64,000 nt of DNA from Alkalimarinus alittae (GCF_026016465.1 NZ_CP100390.1:558001-622000), one strand, 5' to 3'; positions 19,601-27,639 are shown, counted from the first letter of the stretch. Numbers and translations are program-made. Notes: generated from the letters alone by a model not told the origin.

Positions 19601-20860
19601 ATATCCTCACAACAAGCGCAGAGGTTAAGTGCTGCAGGTATCCAAAATCAACTCGGAAAAATCGAGTCTGCCACGACGTTAGACGTTAATGCTACTTCAC
19701 TGGATAACCGCAAAGGGTCGTTGTTATCACTCTCTTCGTCTGATCAGAAGCTAGATATTAACCAAATTGATAATAGAGAAGGTTCTCTTGCTAGTAATGC
19801 AAACAACTGGGTAATTGAATCGACTCAGCTTAATAATACGGTGGGAGGAAGTATTTCACACCATGGCATAGGCATGGCGAGCATCAATGCGGGTACTAAC
19901 AATAACAGCGGCGCAATAAAAAGTAATGGTATGTTAACGCTGAACCAGAAGGGCGTGCTTGATAATCGGTCAGGCCTAGTATCGTCTGTTTCTGACCTTA
20001 CGATAAACGCCTCAGAAATAAATAACCAGAAGGGTGAGGTAGCCGCTGGAGGCTCTATAAGCCTTATTTTCTCACTGGGCAATCGCCTGCTAGACAACAC
20101 ATTATCAGGCATGGTTCAGGCGGTTTCTAGCTTATCTATCTCGAACCTCGCGACGTTAAAAAACCAAAATGGCCAGATATTGGCAAATAACCAGTTGAGT
20201 ATTTTAGCTGATCATTTCAACTATCAAGGCCAAATAGATGCTGGGTATATCGATGTATCTAGTCATAACGAAATTAACATTGCCGCAGGGCAGTTATGGA
20301 ATACTGCAGGTCAACTGACGTTGCGTGCTGCAGGGCATTTAGTCTTGAATGGTGAGATAAACACAGGTAGAAATTATGAGCTAATTGCACGTGATATGAC
20401 GGTAGGTAATTCTGGCATTTTGGCTGGTGCGTCTCAGGGTAATATCGCGATAAGTAATAATTTTTCTAACTATAACCGAGTGAGTTCAAATCAAGCATTG
20501 CCTGTTGTAGCCAATAAATTCGATAACTATGGTGACTTTGGTGGGCTAACTACCGAGCTTAATGTGGGCTCACTCTACAATACAGGGTTACTATTCGGGC
20601 AAAGCAGTCTGAATATATATAGCAATAGTTTATATAATGACCGGGGTGATATTTTTACTTTCGGTGATATGACTCTGGCAAAAGATTCAGCATTAAATAA
20701 GTCGCATGAAATCACTAACAATCATGGTTTGATTCAATCTGAAGGCAATCTAAGATTTAATACAAAGTCTTTTTTAATGTGGGTAGTTACGAGGCGGGTC
20801 CTTCAAATATCGTCATTGAGGCGCCAGTTTACTCACATGGGAAGAATGCGTTCAATGTGA
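16691..20860 (+). CDS. TpsA filamentous haemagglutinin/CdiA-like exoprotein, 5' part (frameshifted)
   Basis: N-terminal 1,389 residues of a giant two-partner secreted protein. A long extended signal peptide (residues 1-35, ending 'SSLALAGG') precedes the TPS secretion domain, whose motifs 'VIIANPGGITCNGCGFINT' and 'TTGTVEL' are diagnostic for haemagglutination-activity/CdiA proteins. From about residue 330 onward the sequence is a repeated beta-helix of short 'LDNRxG', 'LNNxxG' and 'IxSNGxL' units. The normal frame ends at 20858-20860, about 28 codons after a T TTT TTA heptamer at 20770-20776. A -1 shift there enters the downstream frame. Without a shift the product is a truncated fibre that keeps its secretion signal but lacks the C-terminal effector. 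Its own transporter is also interrupted. Confidence 0.9.
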   Translation: MQHAYRNSRTRQTVSLLLIFQLVFSPLYSSLALAGGLTVDANASSAHQPTIDAAGNGVPIVQITAPSASGVSLNKYNQFNINNNGLILNNSQQIIKTQLSGYIEGNSNLATSNGARIIVNQINGGLPSALNGYAEVAGQQADVIIANPGGITCNGCGFINTNRGVLTTGTVELDSAGAVNNIRINQGVLQVNGRGLNASNINQLDLLARAIEVNADIHGQQINAITGTNRVDYSDLSTTTIEGVGDTPSLSLDVSALGGMYANRIFMVGTEKGVGVNSEGVIGAAKGGLILTAEGDIKLKNTHSESASLLTSTSGSIELVGDHFSEQKISLAAGNDIKIDGAVGAQDTVTVSSNRLIIENSGSLSAGYDDAGLQRGEGKLDIKTSAMLNNGSVVAQDISVIAQQLENEGSVAQVGNGDVSIIADSLVRNSGTLSATKQLSINTADYDNSDGTVVSRGDLQVDAVDITNQNGRLISESIVKLNGDQLDNTQGTLLGEKGISIDVATIVNDAGKIHSLKNLSVDANTLNNTSGEIVGVGAVDISALDTTNLDGTIQSNELLSVTGNLIDNRRGSMRSAKGVFLNADSISNESGKIQSEAILGVVSNHLKNSDGELLVLAGEDLRLNLKTLDNRGGLIETNASNLTLNVERIDNSEGGKISHYGDQTLQFLGDTLNNQLGDIQSNGQIDINERHLIDNSKGDISAIKSIALSVASGDVNNSDGKVEAELSLNVIAQNVINQYGEMTSNQSISLSSDHLMNDNGLLVGQKALTLKTATLTNDAGELQAGTVLSYIGNVLDNSQGVLVGGNGVNLVANTIINAFGQLQTGSTLQLTADKLENQNGSVLVLSDADQEVTLTTLDNRNGEFETNAKHLTLDVSYLDNSAGGKITHFGDQSTVIRGSELNNQNGIISSNGLLDITEDRRVNNNDGQITAVKNLQLLVTTGDVQNNSGLFESGGLLDITASIINNNRGKISSQQAQRLSAAGIQNQLGKIESATTLDVNATSLDNRKGSLLSLSSSDQKLDINQIDNREGSLASNANNWVIESTQLNNTVGGSISHHGIGMASINAGTNNNSGAIKSNGMLTLNQKGVLDNRSGLVSSVSDLTINASEINNQKGEVAAGGSISLIFSLGNRLLDNTLSGMVQAVSSLSISNLATLKNQNGQILANNQLSILADHFNYQGQIDAGYIDVSSHNEINIAAGQLWNTAGQLTLRAAGHLVLNGEINTGRNYELIARDMTVGNSGILAGASQGNIAISNNFSNYNRVSSNQALPVVANKFDNYGDFGGLTTELNVGSLYNTGLLFGQSSLNIYSNSLYNDRGDIFTFGDMTLAKDSALNKSHEITNNHGLIQSEGNLRFNTKSFLMWVVTRRVLQISSLRRQFTHMGRMRSM
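20770..20776 (+). other. T TTT TTA slippery heptamer joining the two tpsA frames
   Basis: The zero-frame codons are TCT (20768-20770), TTT and TTA, so the heptamer sits in the X XXY YYZ phase. Slipping back one base gives TTT TTT AAT GTG GGT and continues in the frame of the 3' part with no lost residues. Alternatively the run of six T is a deletion from seven T. Confidence 0.75.
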
Positions 20861-23800
20861 CCATCGGGCATATCGATGAGGGGGTGAGAAACACTAAAAC
20901 AACGATTACACGCGAGACACCCACCGCGATTAATCAACAAATGGCGATGGTTGTTTCTGGTGGGTCTTTAAATGCCCATGCAGACACCTTCGTCAACGAT
21001 GTGAGTTACATCGGCGCAAAAGGAAGTATTCAATTATCAGGCTCTACCTTTAATAACCATGAAGGGACTGGCGCAGAATATATTAAAACAGTGACTGAAG
21101 CGGCATGGTGGATAAAGAAAAGGCCTAAAAAGTGGAAAAGCCATAAAAATTACCGTAGAACATCAGCCGCAGTAATCGTTAACACTGTGGGTACTGTATC
21201 CATTGCCGCTTCAATTATTGAATCTCTTGGTAATGTCGCCTTACATTTTTCTAGTGTGATCAATAACGGAACGGTTACCAAAAATACTCGATCAGTCGCG
21301 GTCACGACAGTTTCCTCTCACCAAAATAGTGTCAAGGGCAGCGGAACTGTGACACTAACGGCTCCGACTGCTAGTAACCTTGGTGGTTCAATCGATGCAC
21401 CGAGCGCTTCCACACAAACAGACACGCTTTCTCCGCTTTACACTGCCGGCAGTGTTGCAGGGTTGGGAACGGTTCTGAATACTGTTGTGATTTCTACGGT
21501 TACCGGAAATAGCTTAATGGTGCTAGATCCATTGTTGATTCCAGGGTTTAAGCTGCCGGGCAGTCATGGTTTGTTTACCATTAATACAAACCCAGATCAC
21601 CCTTACTTGATAGAGACTAACCCTTTACTTACCAACTACAACAACTTTACCAGTTCTGACTATTTGCTTGACCGTCTGGACTGGAGTGGTGATGAATATC
21701 TGCGTCGAATAGGCGACGGCTTCTACGAGCAAACATTAATCGAAAATAGTCTACAGGCTCAAACGGGAAGCCGTTATCTAGATGGGCTGGCCGGTGCAGA
21801 GATGTTTGAACAGTTAATGGATAACGCCGTTCAAACAACGGAAGACCTAGACCTCAGTGTCGGCGTTGCACTGAGTAAAGACCAGGTTAATCGACTCACT
21901 CGCAGTATGATCTGGATGGAAACACGCATTGTAGATGGTGTAAAAGTGCTTGTTCCGGTGGTCTACCTTTCGTCTAATCGAGAGCTAAAAGCAGAAGATG
22001 GTGCTCTCATTGCCGGTAAAAATGTCGCGATTTTAGGTAACTCAGATGTAGTTAATACAGGTGTAATTGAAGCCTTAGACACGCTGTCAGTCTCAAGTGT
22101 TACAGGTAGCATTACTAATCGCCAAGGCACCTTAGTGGCGGGTAATTTGTTACAGGTAGATGCGGCAAAAAATATCAGTAATTTGAGTGCGCGTATAGAG
22201 GGTAAGACATTAAGCCTTGCTGCTGGCGATAGCATTATTAACGAAACACTGATTGAAAACGTAGGCAGTATTAAAGAGCTAGCGTTTAGTCACCAAGGCG
22301 CGCGTGCAAGCTTGAGTGCAGAGCAGACACTTGAGTTGACTGCAGGTAAGAATATCACTGACAAAGCCGGATTGATCACTGCAGGGGACGCATTAACACT
22401 CAGCGCCGGTGAGGAAGTACGGGTTGAATCTCAAGAGCAGGTTACCGGTTACCAATTCGGTGGAGGGTCTCACTATCAAACCTTAGATCGTCGAGATCAT
22501 TTAACTAGCGAACTGCAAAGTGGAGGCGATTTAACGGTCGCCTCTGGTGGTAATATTCTGCTACAAGGTGCGTCTGTAAATGCGGCAAATAACTTAGTTG
22601 TAAATGCGGCTGACAATATCAATTTACTGGCCGTAGCGAATACCCGAGATGAGTCATTTAGCTACAGCCGAAAAGGCAGTTATGGTAGCTCAGATAAACG
22701 CACGTCATCAGAGTCTAGTGCGGTTAATCATCAAAGCACTGCGCTTATTTCGGGTGCTGACTTAACACTGAGTAGCGGTCAAAACCTTCTAGCTTATGGC
22801 TCAACGGTTCAGGCAGTGGGTAATGTAACTATCGATGCTGCTGAGAATATTAAGCTGATCGCGGCTGTTGACCAAGAAAACTACGCCTATCAGGAGAAAA
22901 AAGAAAACGCCGTAAAGTACAGTAATGAGTCTCACGGGTATCAACAACAAAACGCCATTTCATCGAGCATTAATAGTGGTGGCGATTTAACTGTAAACAC
23001 CGTAGGGAACATACACCTATTAGGTTCTGAGTTGCAGGCAGAAGGCGATATGATCATCGGGGGCAGCGCCCTTACAAAAGCATCTCAAGCGAGTATCGCT
23101 ACCACCGGAGCAGAGAACGTTATTGTAGATACCATCGAACTCACTAATGAGCAATGGCACGAAAAAAGTAAAGGCTTTAAAGGGCCGGTTAAAGAGCTTA
23201 TTAAGGTGGCATCTATTGGCTTTGCTGCGATGATGGGGGGCGTGGTTGATGCACCTGCAATGGAGGTTGCGAGTAGCCAAGAATTAAGAACCCAGCAGAC
23301 GATCCAAAACGGCTCATACATCGCGGCCGAGAATCTATCTATTGAAAGTGAAGGGCTTACTCGCCTTGCCGGAGCAGAGGTCAATGTCACTGAAAACCTA
23401 ATCGTAAACTCAGGCGACATTCAAATTGATGCCGTGGCCGACACCCGTGAGCACTATCAATCATCAACGACAGAGTCTATAAAAAGCCTGGGCATGGCGT
23501 TAAAGAAAGATGAAGTATCGCTAGGCGGTATTGAGATCGCAAAAGAAAAAGAAAGCCAATTAGTTAGCACCACCACTTGGAAGGGAAGCCAACTCAGTGC
23601 AGGCAATATCAGCCTGAATGCAGATAGAAATGTCGATATTACCGCATCTCAAATCACAACTGAGCAAGACCTTGATATCAACGCCGGTGACAATCTCACG
23701 GTGACAGGCAAGCAAAATCAACACGCGGTTACCGATAAATACAGCAAAGAAACGCAAACCATTACCGCCGCTGTTCGAAACGCCTATGTTGATGTTGGCT

Positions 23801-26175
23801 TCGCGGTTGATGCCGTGGCTGAGGCCGAAAAAGGGGTGTCAACAGCCCGAAAATCACTAAGCGAAGCCAAACAAAAAGTTAAAGACGGCAAGCTAAGAGA
23901 AAAAGACATCAAATACTATGAAATAAATCTCGCGGCAGCCACGGCTAACTTAGGTCAGGCCGTCATCGCGTTAGGTTTAAGTGGCGCAACCGCAGCAGGC
24001 ACCACCGCAACCGCAGGCTTTTATGTTAGCGGAAGTGCCGTACGAGAAAAAACAGAAACCGCTACACAAACCCAAACCGGTGAGTGGAATGGCAGCCAGG
24101 TGATCGCAGGCGGAAATGCAGCCCTCTCGAGTGGTCAACAGCTCGCATTGACGGGGTCAGACCTATGGGTTGGCGGCAATGCAGACCTCAGCAGTCAAAA
24201 CATCCTCATCAATGCCGGAGAGAGCACCGCATCAAGCAAAAGCGAAACTCACTCAGATAACCAAAGCATTAGCGTGAGTTATGGCGCCAAAGGCCTAAGC
24301 GGAAATATACAAGCAGGGTTCAAAAATAGCGACGCAGACAGCGAAAGCCTGCATTATCGAAATAGCCAAATTGTCGCCACCAATCTAAGCAGTCACAGCG
24401 ACACATTAACCGTTTCAGGCGCAGCGCTACAGGCAGACCATATCAATATAGCCACCGACACGTTAGTGGTAGAAAGCCTACAAAACTACGACCGCAGCAA
24501 CAGTCAAACCAGAGGCGCGAATGCCGGTGCAGGGTTTGGTAGTAGCGGCTTAACCTCTATTAATGCAGGCCTAGAAAAGTCTGACAGCGAAAGCGAACGA
24601 CGTTGGGTCGATGACCAAACTCAAATCATCGGCAGCGAATCGGTTGTTATCAGCGCCAAAGATACCACACTAACCGGCGCTCTTATCGCCAATGCGACAT
24701 ACGATGAACAGGGTCAATGGGTCGATCAAGGCAACCTGACACTCAATACCGACACCCTAACCGCTAATCATCTATATGACACCGATACTGCAAAATCAGA
24801 AGGGTTTAACCTCAGTGTCAGTGTCAATATTGATGGTCAAGCTTCTAATACAGACAAACCCGCCAATGATAGCGCCGGCCCACAAACCGGCCAAACGACC
24901 ATCGGTGGGCATTATAACGGGCATGAAAAAAACCAGACTACTTACGCGACGGTTGGTAATGGAAAGATCACTGCTGGGGGAGAAACCCAAACTGATATTG
25001 CAGGCCTGAATCGAGATATTAGCAACGCGCAGGAGGTTACTCAGGATATTGAAATTGGAGGGCTGAATGCGAGTGTGACGGTTGATCATCGGTTGTTTAG
25101 TGAGGAAGGGCATGAAAGCATTGCTAATGACTTTGATAAGACCGGAGAATTGACTCAAGAAACAGGTAGTGATTTTGTTAAAGTAGCTAGAATAGAAAAT
25201 GATGAGGGCAACGGACTTTACTACGCCCTAAACCTCCTAACCGAAAATACGGGAGGGTTGCTTGCAGAGTTGCCAATACTCATTGGGCAAGGTGATATCA
25301 ATAATAAACAAATTCAAGTTGTCACCGATGGCTCAAAATACATGAAAGGGCGTGAAGATGATTTTCAGTCAATTGAAGACAGTGAACTCTATCTAAAACT
25401 CCCCAAAGATAAACAAAAACTACTTGAAGGTAAAAACTATTACATTACCAAAGTTGACGTACGAATTAATGCAGAGAATGCGACCTATCAGAATGCTACT
25501 AACGGTATGATGAACGATGAGGGGCTCGCTATTATTAACGCTATGCAACAGACTAGTAAAACGAACAAAGACAATGAAGTCGTAGGTGATGTTGCCTTTA
25601 CATTAAACTACAATCCCACGCACGGTTTTCTATCGGATGCGCTGGAGTCTGGGCTAGATAACTCTGGCTTTTGGACGACGGGAATAGCAAAGCAAACCGG
25701 TGGTTTCATCCGTGATGTGACCACTGCCAGAGGCAAAGAGGGCTCTAATTTTAATAACCACTCCCAAGGTAATATCTTAAATCGAGTAGGGTTAGACTAC
25801 ATTAACAGCAAAGGCGATTATGAAGAGGGAGGGTTTAAATCGAGGGGTTATTTTATTGATGAAAGTAAGACTAGTATTGAGAAACAAGGAGAAGGTATCC
25901 CTACATGGGCTGGTTTTGGTTCGCCCGTGAATACTGAAGTTATGAAAAAAATGGTAGAACAAGATAGTGGTTTTAAGTATCAAGGAATGTTCACTCATGA
26001 TGGGGACTATGTCGGCGAAGGTATCGGTGGTAACAAAGGTGAAAACGAGCAAGTCAAAGATTCATATTATGAAAAATTACAGTTATTAGAGGTTGTTGAC
26101 CTGTTCGGAAAGGACTCACCGCATAGTACATATGGCTGCAGTGAGTATTACAATGCAAAATGTGGAGAACCTTAA
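20779..26175 (+). CDS. TpsA filamentous haemagglutinin/CdiA-like exoprotein, 3' part with C-terminal effector domain
   Basis: About 1,798 residues in the -1 frame relative to the 5' part. The GTG at 20779 is only the first possible start; the frame is open back into the heptamer. Residues about 450-1480 are haemagglutinin repeats ('SGGDLTVASGGNILLQG', 'AAENIKLIA' and similar) with a hydrophobic Ala/Gly-rich segment near residue 1065. No VENN or ELYN pretoxin motif was found. The last 250 residues differ from the repeats. They contain 'NNHSQGNILNRVG' (a nucleophile-elbow-like HSQG), 'GFGSPVN', 'GEGIGGNKGENE' and 'DSPHSTYGCSEYYNAKCG'. This layout recurs at the end of FHA-like proteins and may be a hydrolase-type effector. 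It ends overlapping a small lipoprotein gene (TAATG). Confidence 0.85.
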   Translation: MGSYEAGPSNIVIEAPVYSHGKNAFNVTIGHIDEGVRNTKTTITRETPTAINQQMAMVVSGGSLNAHADTFVNDVSYIGAKGSIQLSGSTFNNHEGTGAEYIKTVTEAAWWIKKRPKKWKSHKNYRRTSAAVIVNTVGTVSIAASIIESLGNVALHFSSVINNGTVTKNTRSVAVTTVSSHQNSVKGSGTVTLTAPTASNLGGSIDAPSASTQTDTLSPLYTAGSVAGLGTVLNTVVISTVTGNSLMVLDPLLIPGFKLPGSHGLFTINTNPDHPYLIETNPLLTNYNNFTSSDYLLDRLDWSGDEYLRRIGDGFYEQTLIENSLQAQTGSRYLDGLAGAEMFEQLMDNAVQTTEDLDLSVGVALSKDQVNRLTRSMIWMETRIVDGVKVLVPVVYLSSNRELKAEDGALIAGKNVAILGNSDVVNTGVIEALDTLSVSSVTGSITNRQGTLVAGNLLQVDAAKNISNLSARIEGKTLSLAAGDSIINETLIENVGSIKELAFSHQGARASLSAEQTLELTAGKNITDKAGLITAGDALTLSAGEEVRVESQEQVTGYQFGGGSHYQTLDRRDHLTSELQSGGDLTVASGGNILLQGASVNAANNLVVNAADNINLLAVANTRDESFSYSRKGSYGSSDKRTSSESSAVNHQSTALISGADLTLSSGQNLLAYGSTVQAVGNVTIDAAENIKLIAAVDQENYAYQEKKENAVKYSNESHGYQQQNAISSSINSGGDLTVNTVGNIHLLGSELQAEGDMIIGGSALTKASQASIATTGAENVIVDTIELTNEQWHEKSKGFKGPVKELIKVASIGFAAMMGGVVDAPAMEVASSQELRTQQTIQNGSYIAAENLSIESEGLTRLAGAEVNVTENLIVNSGDIQIDAVADTREHYQSSTTESIKSLGMALKKDEVSLGGIEIAKEKESQLVSTTTWKGSQLSAGNISLNADRNVDITASQITTEQDLDINAGDNLTVTGKQNQHAVTDKYSKETQTITAAVRNAYVDVGFAVDAVAEAEKGVSTARKSLSEAKQKVKDGKLREKDIKYYEINLAAATANLGQAVIALGLSGATAAGTTATAGFYVSGSAVREKTETATQTQTGEWNGSQVIAGGNAALSSGQQLALTGSDLWVGGNADLSSQNILINAGESTASSKSETHSDNQSISVSYGAKGLSGNIQAGFKNSDADSESLHYRNSQIVATNLSSHSDTLTVSGAALQADHINIATDTLVVESLQNYDRSNSQTRGANAGAGFGSSGLTSINAGLEKSDSESERRWVDDQTQIIGSESVVISAKDTTLTGALIANATYDEQGQWVDQGNLTLNTDTLTANHLYDTDTAKSEGFNLSVSVNIDGQASNTDKPANDSAGPQTGQTTIGGHYNGHEKNQTTYATVGNGKITAGGETQTDIAGLNRDISNAQEVTQDIEIGGLNASVTVDHRLFSEEGHESIANDFDKTGELTQETGSDFVKVARIENDEGNGLYYALNLLTENTGGLLAELPILIGQGDINNKQIQVVTDGSKYMKGREDDFQSIEDSELYLKLPKDKQKLLEGKNYYITKVDVRINAENATYQNATNGMMNDEGLAIINAMQQTSKTNKDNEVVGDVAFTLNYNPTHGFLSDALESGLDNSGFWTTGIAKQTGGFIRDVTTARGKEGSNFNNHSQGNILNRVGLDYINSKGDYEEGGFKSRGYFIDESKTSIEKQGEGIPTWAGFGSPVNTEVMKKMVEQDSGFKYQGMFTHDGDYVGEGIGGNKGENEQVKDSYYEKLQLLEVVDLFGKDSPHSTYGCSEYYNAKCGEP

Positions 26176-26369
26176 TGATGAACTCGATGATAAAAGACAT
26201 CTTTTTAACTATGTTGGTCTGCACATTTTTAACGGGTTGTAGTTTTGGTAGCCGGATGATTAATGTAAGTGATAACGATAAGTTTGAAAATCCCTATGTG
26301 GGGTTTAATGCGCCTGCTAGTAATTGGAGAGTCTGTACTGACTATATCCATAGATATGAGAAGAATTGA
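26175..26369 (+). CDS. Small lipoprotein, possible partner of the TpsA effector
   Basis: A 64-residue protein with a lipoprotein signal ending 'FLTGC' and a short mature part ('NPYVGFNAPASNWRVCTDY'). The ATG at 26175 overlaps the tpsA stop codon (TAATG), with GGAG 7 bases upstream. The coupling suggests it is made together with the TpsA C-terminus. By position it could be a periplasmic immunity or accessory lipoprotein; no family with known function was recognised. An in-frame ATG at 26160 is less likely because it sits before the ribosome site. Confidence 0.65.
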   Translation: MMNSMIKDIFLTMLVCTFLTGCSFGSRMINVSDNDKFENPYVGFNAPASNWRVCTDYIHRYEKN

Positions 26370-26391
26370 TCCTTTATAGGAAAGTAGTTGA

Positions 26392-26784
26392 ATGAAAGTT
26401 GTATGTGAAATCAACAATATCTTGGAGCTGAACGACAGCTCTGTAGTTGACCGAATTAAGAAATATATTCATCTTTCAGATGGTCAGCTTAATTTCGAGA
26501 AAAATAAAGAGTACTGTGTTTACGGCATTGTCTTCAGGGAAAACTCTCCGTGGTATTACTTATGTTTAGATGAGGATGATGAAAGCCCAACAGCGTATCC
26601 GGCTGAGTTGTTTAAAACTACGGATGGGTGTTTGTCATCACATTGGAGATTGTCAGTGCAGGAGTCTTCTTTAGTATTTGATAAATGGGCCAGCGACTCG
26701 TCGTTCTATGAAAGGCTTGTCGAAGAGGATCCTTCTGCAATAGAGCAATTTAAGTCTTACCGGTCGTTAATGGATAAGGAATGA
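26392..26784 (+). CDS. Probable immunity protein (polymorphic toxin context)
   Basis: A 130-residue acidic cytosolic protein that begins 22 bases after the lipoprotein gene, with GGAAAG upstream. The pattern 'EYCVYGIVFRENSPWYYLC' with 'YPAELFKTTDGCLSSHW' and 'FYERLVEEDP' is that of a small protein family seen next to contact-dependent and type VI toxins, where it acts as immunity. Position directly after the TpsA effector fits a CdiI-like role. Function is inferred from context and a remembered motif pattern, not shown. Confidence 0.6.
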   Translation: MKVVCEINNILELNDSSVVDRIKKYIHLSDGQLNFEKNKEYCVYGIVFRENSPWYYLCLDEDDESPTAYPAELFKTTDGCLSSHWRLSVQESSLVFDKWASDSSFYERLVEEDPSAIEQFKSYRSLMDKE

Positions 26785-26900
26785 TAATTAGTAAAAGCCC
26801 GCGCTATAAATAATTGTAAATAATTGGGGTCAGAGTAACATTTAACCCTTTATGAACAGCTAGCAAATCCACAATCTAATTTGGTTACAAGGAAGCAACC

Positions 26901-26945
26901 ATGCCAAGATTATCTAGACTTTGTCCAGTGGGCATTCCAAATTAA
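26901..26945 (+). pseudogene. N-terminal remnant of a REP-associated tyrosine transposase
   Basis: Fourteen codons, MPRLSRLCPVGIPN, match the invariant start of RAYT/TnpA_REP proteins (MPR-x-x-R-x-x-x-x-G-I/V-P), preceded by GGAAG. The frame ends where the AAAGGGGTCAAAGCCC repeats begin, so the rest was lost or replaced. Confidence 0.6.
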
Positions 26946-26956
26946 AGGGGTCAAAA

Positions 26957-26998
26957 ATTAAAGGGGTCAAAGCCCTTATAGATAAGTTTGATTTAGAG
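26957..26998 (+). repeat. REP-like repeat, copy 1 (42 bp)
   Basis: It starts with the AAAGGGGTCAAAGCCC core and continues to GTTTGATTTAGAG. It is 39/42 identical to the copy at 27540-27581. Confidence 0.8.
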
Positions 26999-27075
26999 GC
27001 AAAAAAGGGCTTTGACCCCTTAAATTACTGATCCTAGAGGCAAAAAAGGGCTTTGACCCCTTAAATTACTGATCC
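26994..27075 (+). repeat. Perfect 41-bp tandem duplication
   Basis: 26994-27034 and 27035-27075 are identical, each containing the inverted core GGGCTTTGACCCC and ending CTGATCC. The second copy abuts the surviving toxin tail codons, which suggests duplication during or after repeat insertion. Confidence 0.9.
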
Positions 27076-27178
27076 GAAAACTGGTGCTCTAAGTCAGCAA
27101 GTTAAAGAGGGAGTTTTCGAAATAGGTGTCACAAAAGATGGGGTAATAGACCATCGTTTCTTTAGGCCGAATAATTAA
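27071..27178 (+). pseudogene. C-terminal tail of a polymorphic toxin (orphan CT fragment)
   Basis: An open frame of 35 codons ending TAA at 27176-27178 encodes a tail with 'GVFEIGVTKDGVIDHRFFRP', a typical last-strand motif of CdiA-CT/RHS-type toxins. It has no start, and upstream it runs into the 41-base duplication. The probable immunity gene starts 2 bases after its stop, the spacing usual for toxin-immunity pairs. It is best read as the remains of an orphan toxin module displaced from the main tpsA gene. Confidence 0.55.
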
Positions 27179-27180
27179 CT

Positions 27181-27471
27181 ATGATTTATTTAACAGTAGA
27201 TGGGATGTTTTCAGGTACAGGTATTCGAGATTCAGTTGAGGGTGGATACCTGAAGTTGGAAGAATTGAATATATCGGACGATTTAAAAAATAAGATTACA
27301 TATTGGCTGAGTTGTTACGAGGATGCGCATTATTCACAGTATGAAGACGAGTCAGAAGTTGCCAGCTTAGATAGCGAGGGTCTTGATATTTGTATAATGC
27401 TGAGGTCAGAAATACCTGATTCAAAGGTTGAATATTATTCTAGTGCCGAAATGAAGAAGATCGCCATATAA
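27181..27471 (+). CDS. Probable immunity protein of an orphan toxin module
   Basis: A 96-residue acidic protein ('GYLKLEELNISDDLKNKITYW', 'SEVASLDSEGLDICIMLRSE'), starting 2 bases after the toxin tail and followed at once by a perfect terminator. Small size, acidity and position are those of contact-dependent-inhibition immunity proteins. No Shine-Dalgarno sequence is visible, which fits translational coupling to the toxin that is now broken. The fold was not recognised. Confidence 0.6.
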   Translation: MIYLTVDGMFSGTGIRDSVEGGYLKLEELNISDDLKNKITYWLSCYEDAHYSQYEDESEVASLDSEGLDICIMLRSEIPDSKVEYYSSAEMKKIAI

Positions 27472-27505
27472 AATAATTAGCCCCGCATCAAGGGGCTAAT
27501 TATTT
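27471..27505. terminator. Bidirectional intrinsic terminator after the orphan immunity gene
   Basis: Perfect 14-base arms AAATAATTAGCCCC (27471-27484) and its complement (27492-27505) with a 7-base loop. A/T-rich flanks supply the T-run in both directions. Confidence 0.9.
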
Positions 27506-27539
27506 AACTTAAAAGTTAAAGGGTCGTAACGATTTCGGG

Positions 27540-27581
27540 ATTAAAGGGGTCAAAGCCCTTTTAGGCAAGTTTGATTTAGAG
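27540..27581 (+). repeat. REP-like repeat, copy 2 (left flank of RAYT)
   Basis: Same 42-base unit as 26957-26998 with three mismatches, about 60 bases before the transposase start. Its core is the exact inverse of 28329-28349. Confidence 0.85.
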
Positions 27582-27639
27582 AGGGTACAAGGTTACATTT
27601 AGCAGACGTATAGCAATTTTAATTTCAAGGATGAAATTC

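Larger units (their letters stand above)
26785..27180. other. Gene-poor mosaic of REP repeats, transposase remnant and toxin tail
   Basis: No intact gene is present. In order it holds a GGGGTCAGAGTAACATTT REP-like sequence of a second type (26826-26843), the first 14 codons of a REP-type transposase (26901-26945), and half and full copies of the local AAAGGGGTCAAAGCCC repeat (26942-26998). A perfect 41-base tandem duplication (26994-27075) follows, and then the last 35 codons of a toxin-like gene (27071-27178). Confidence 0.75.
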
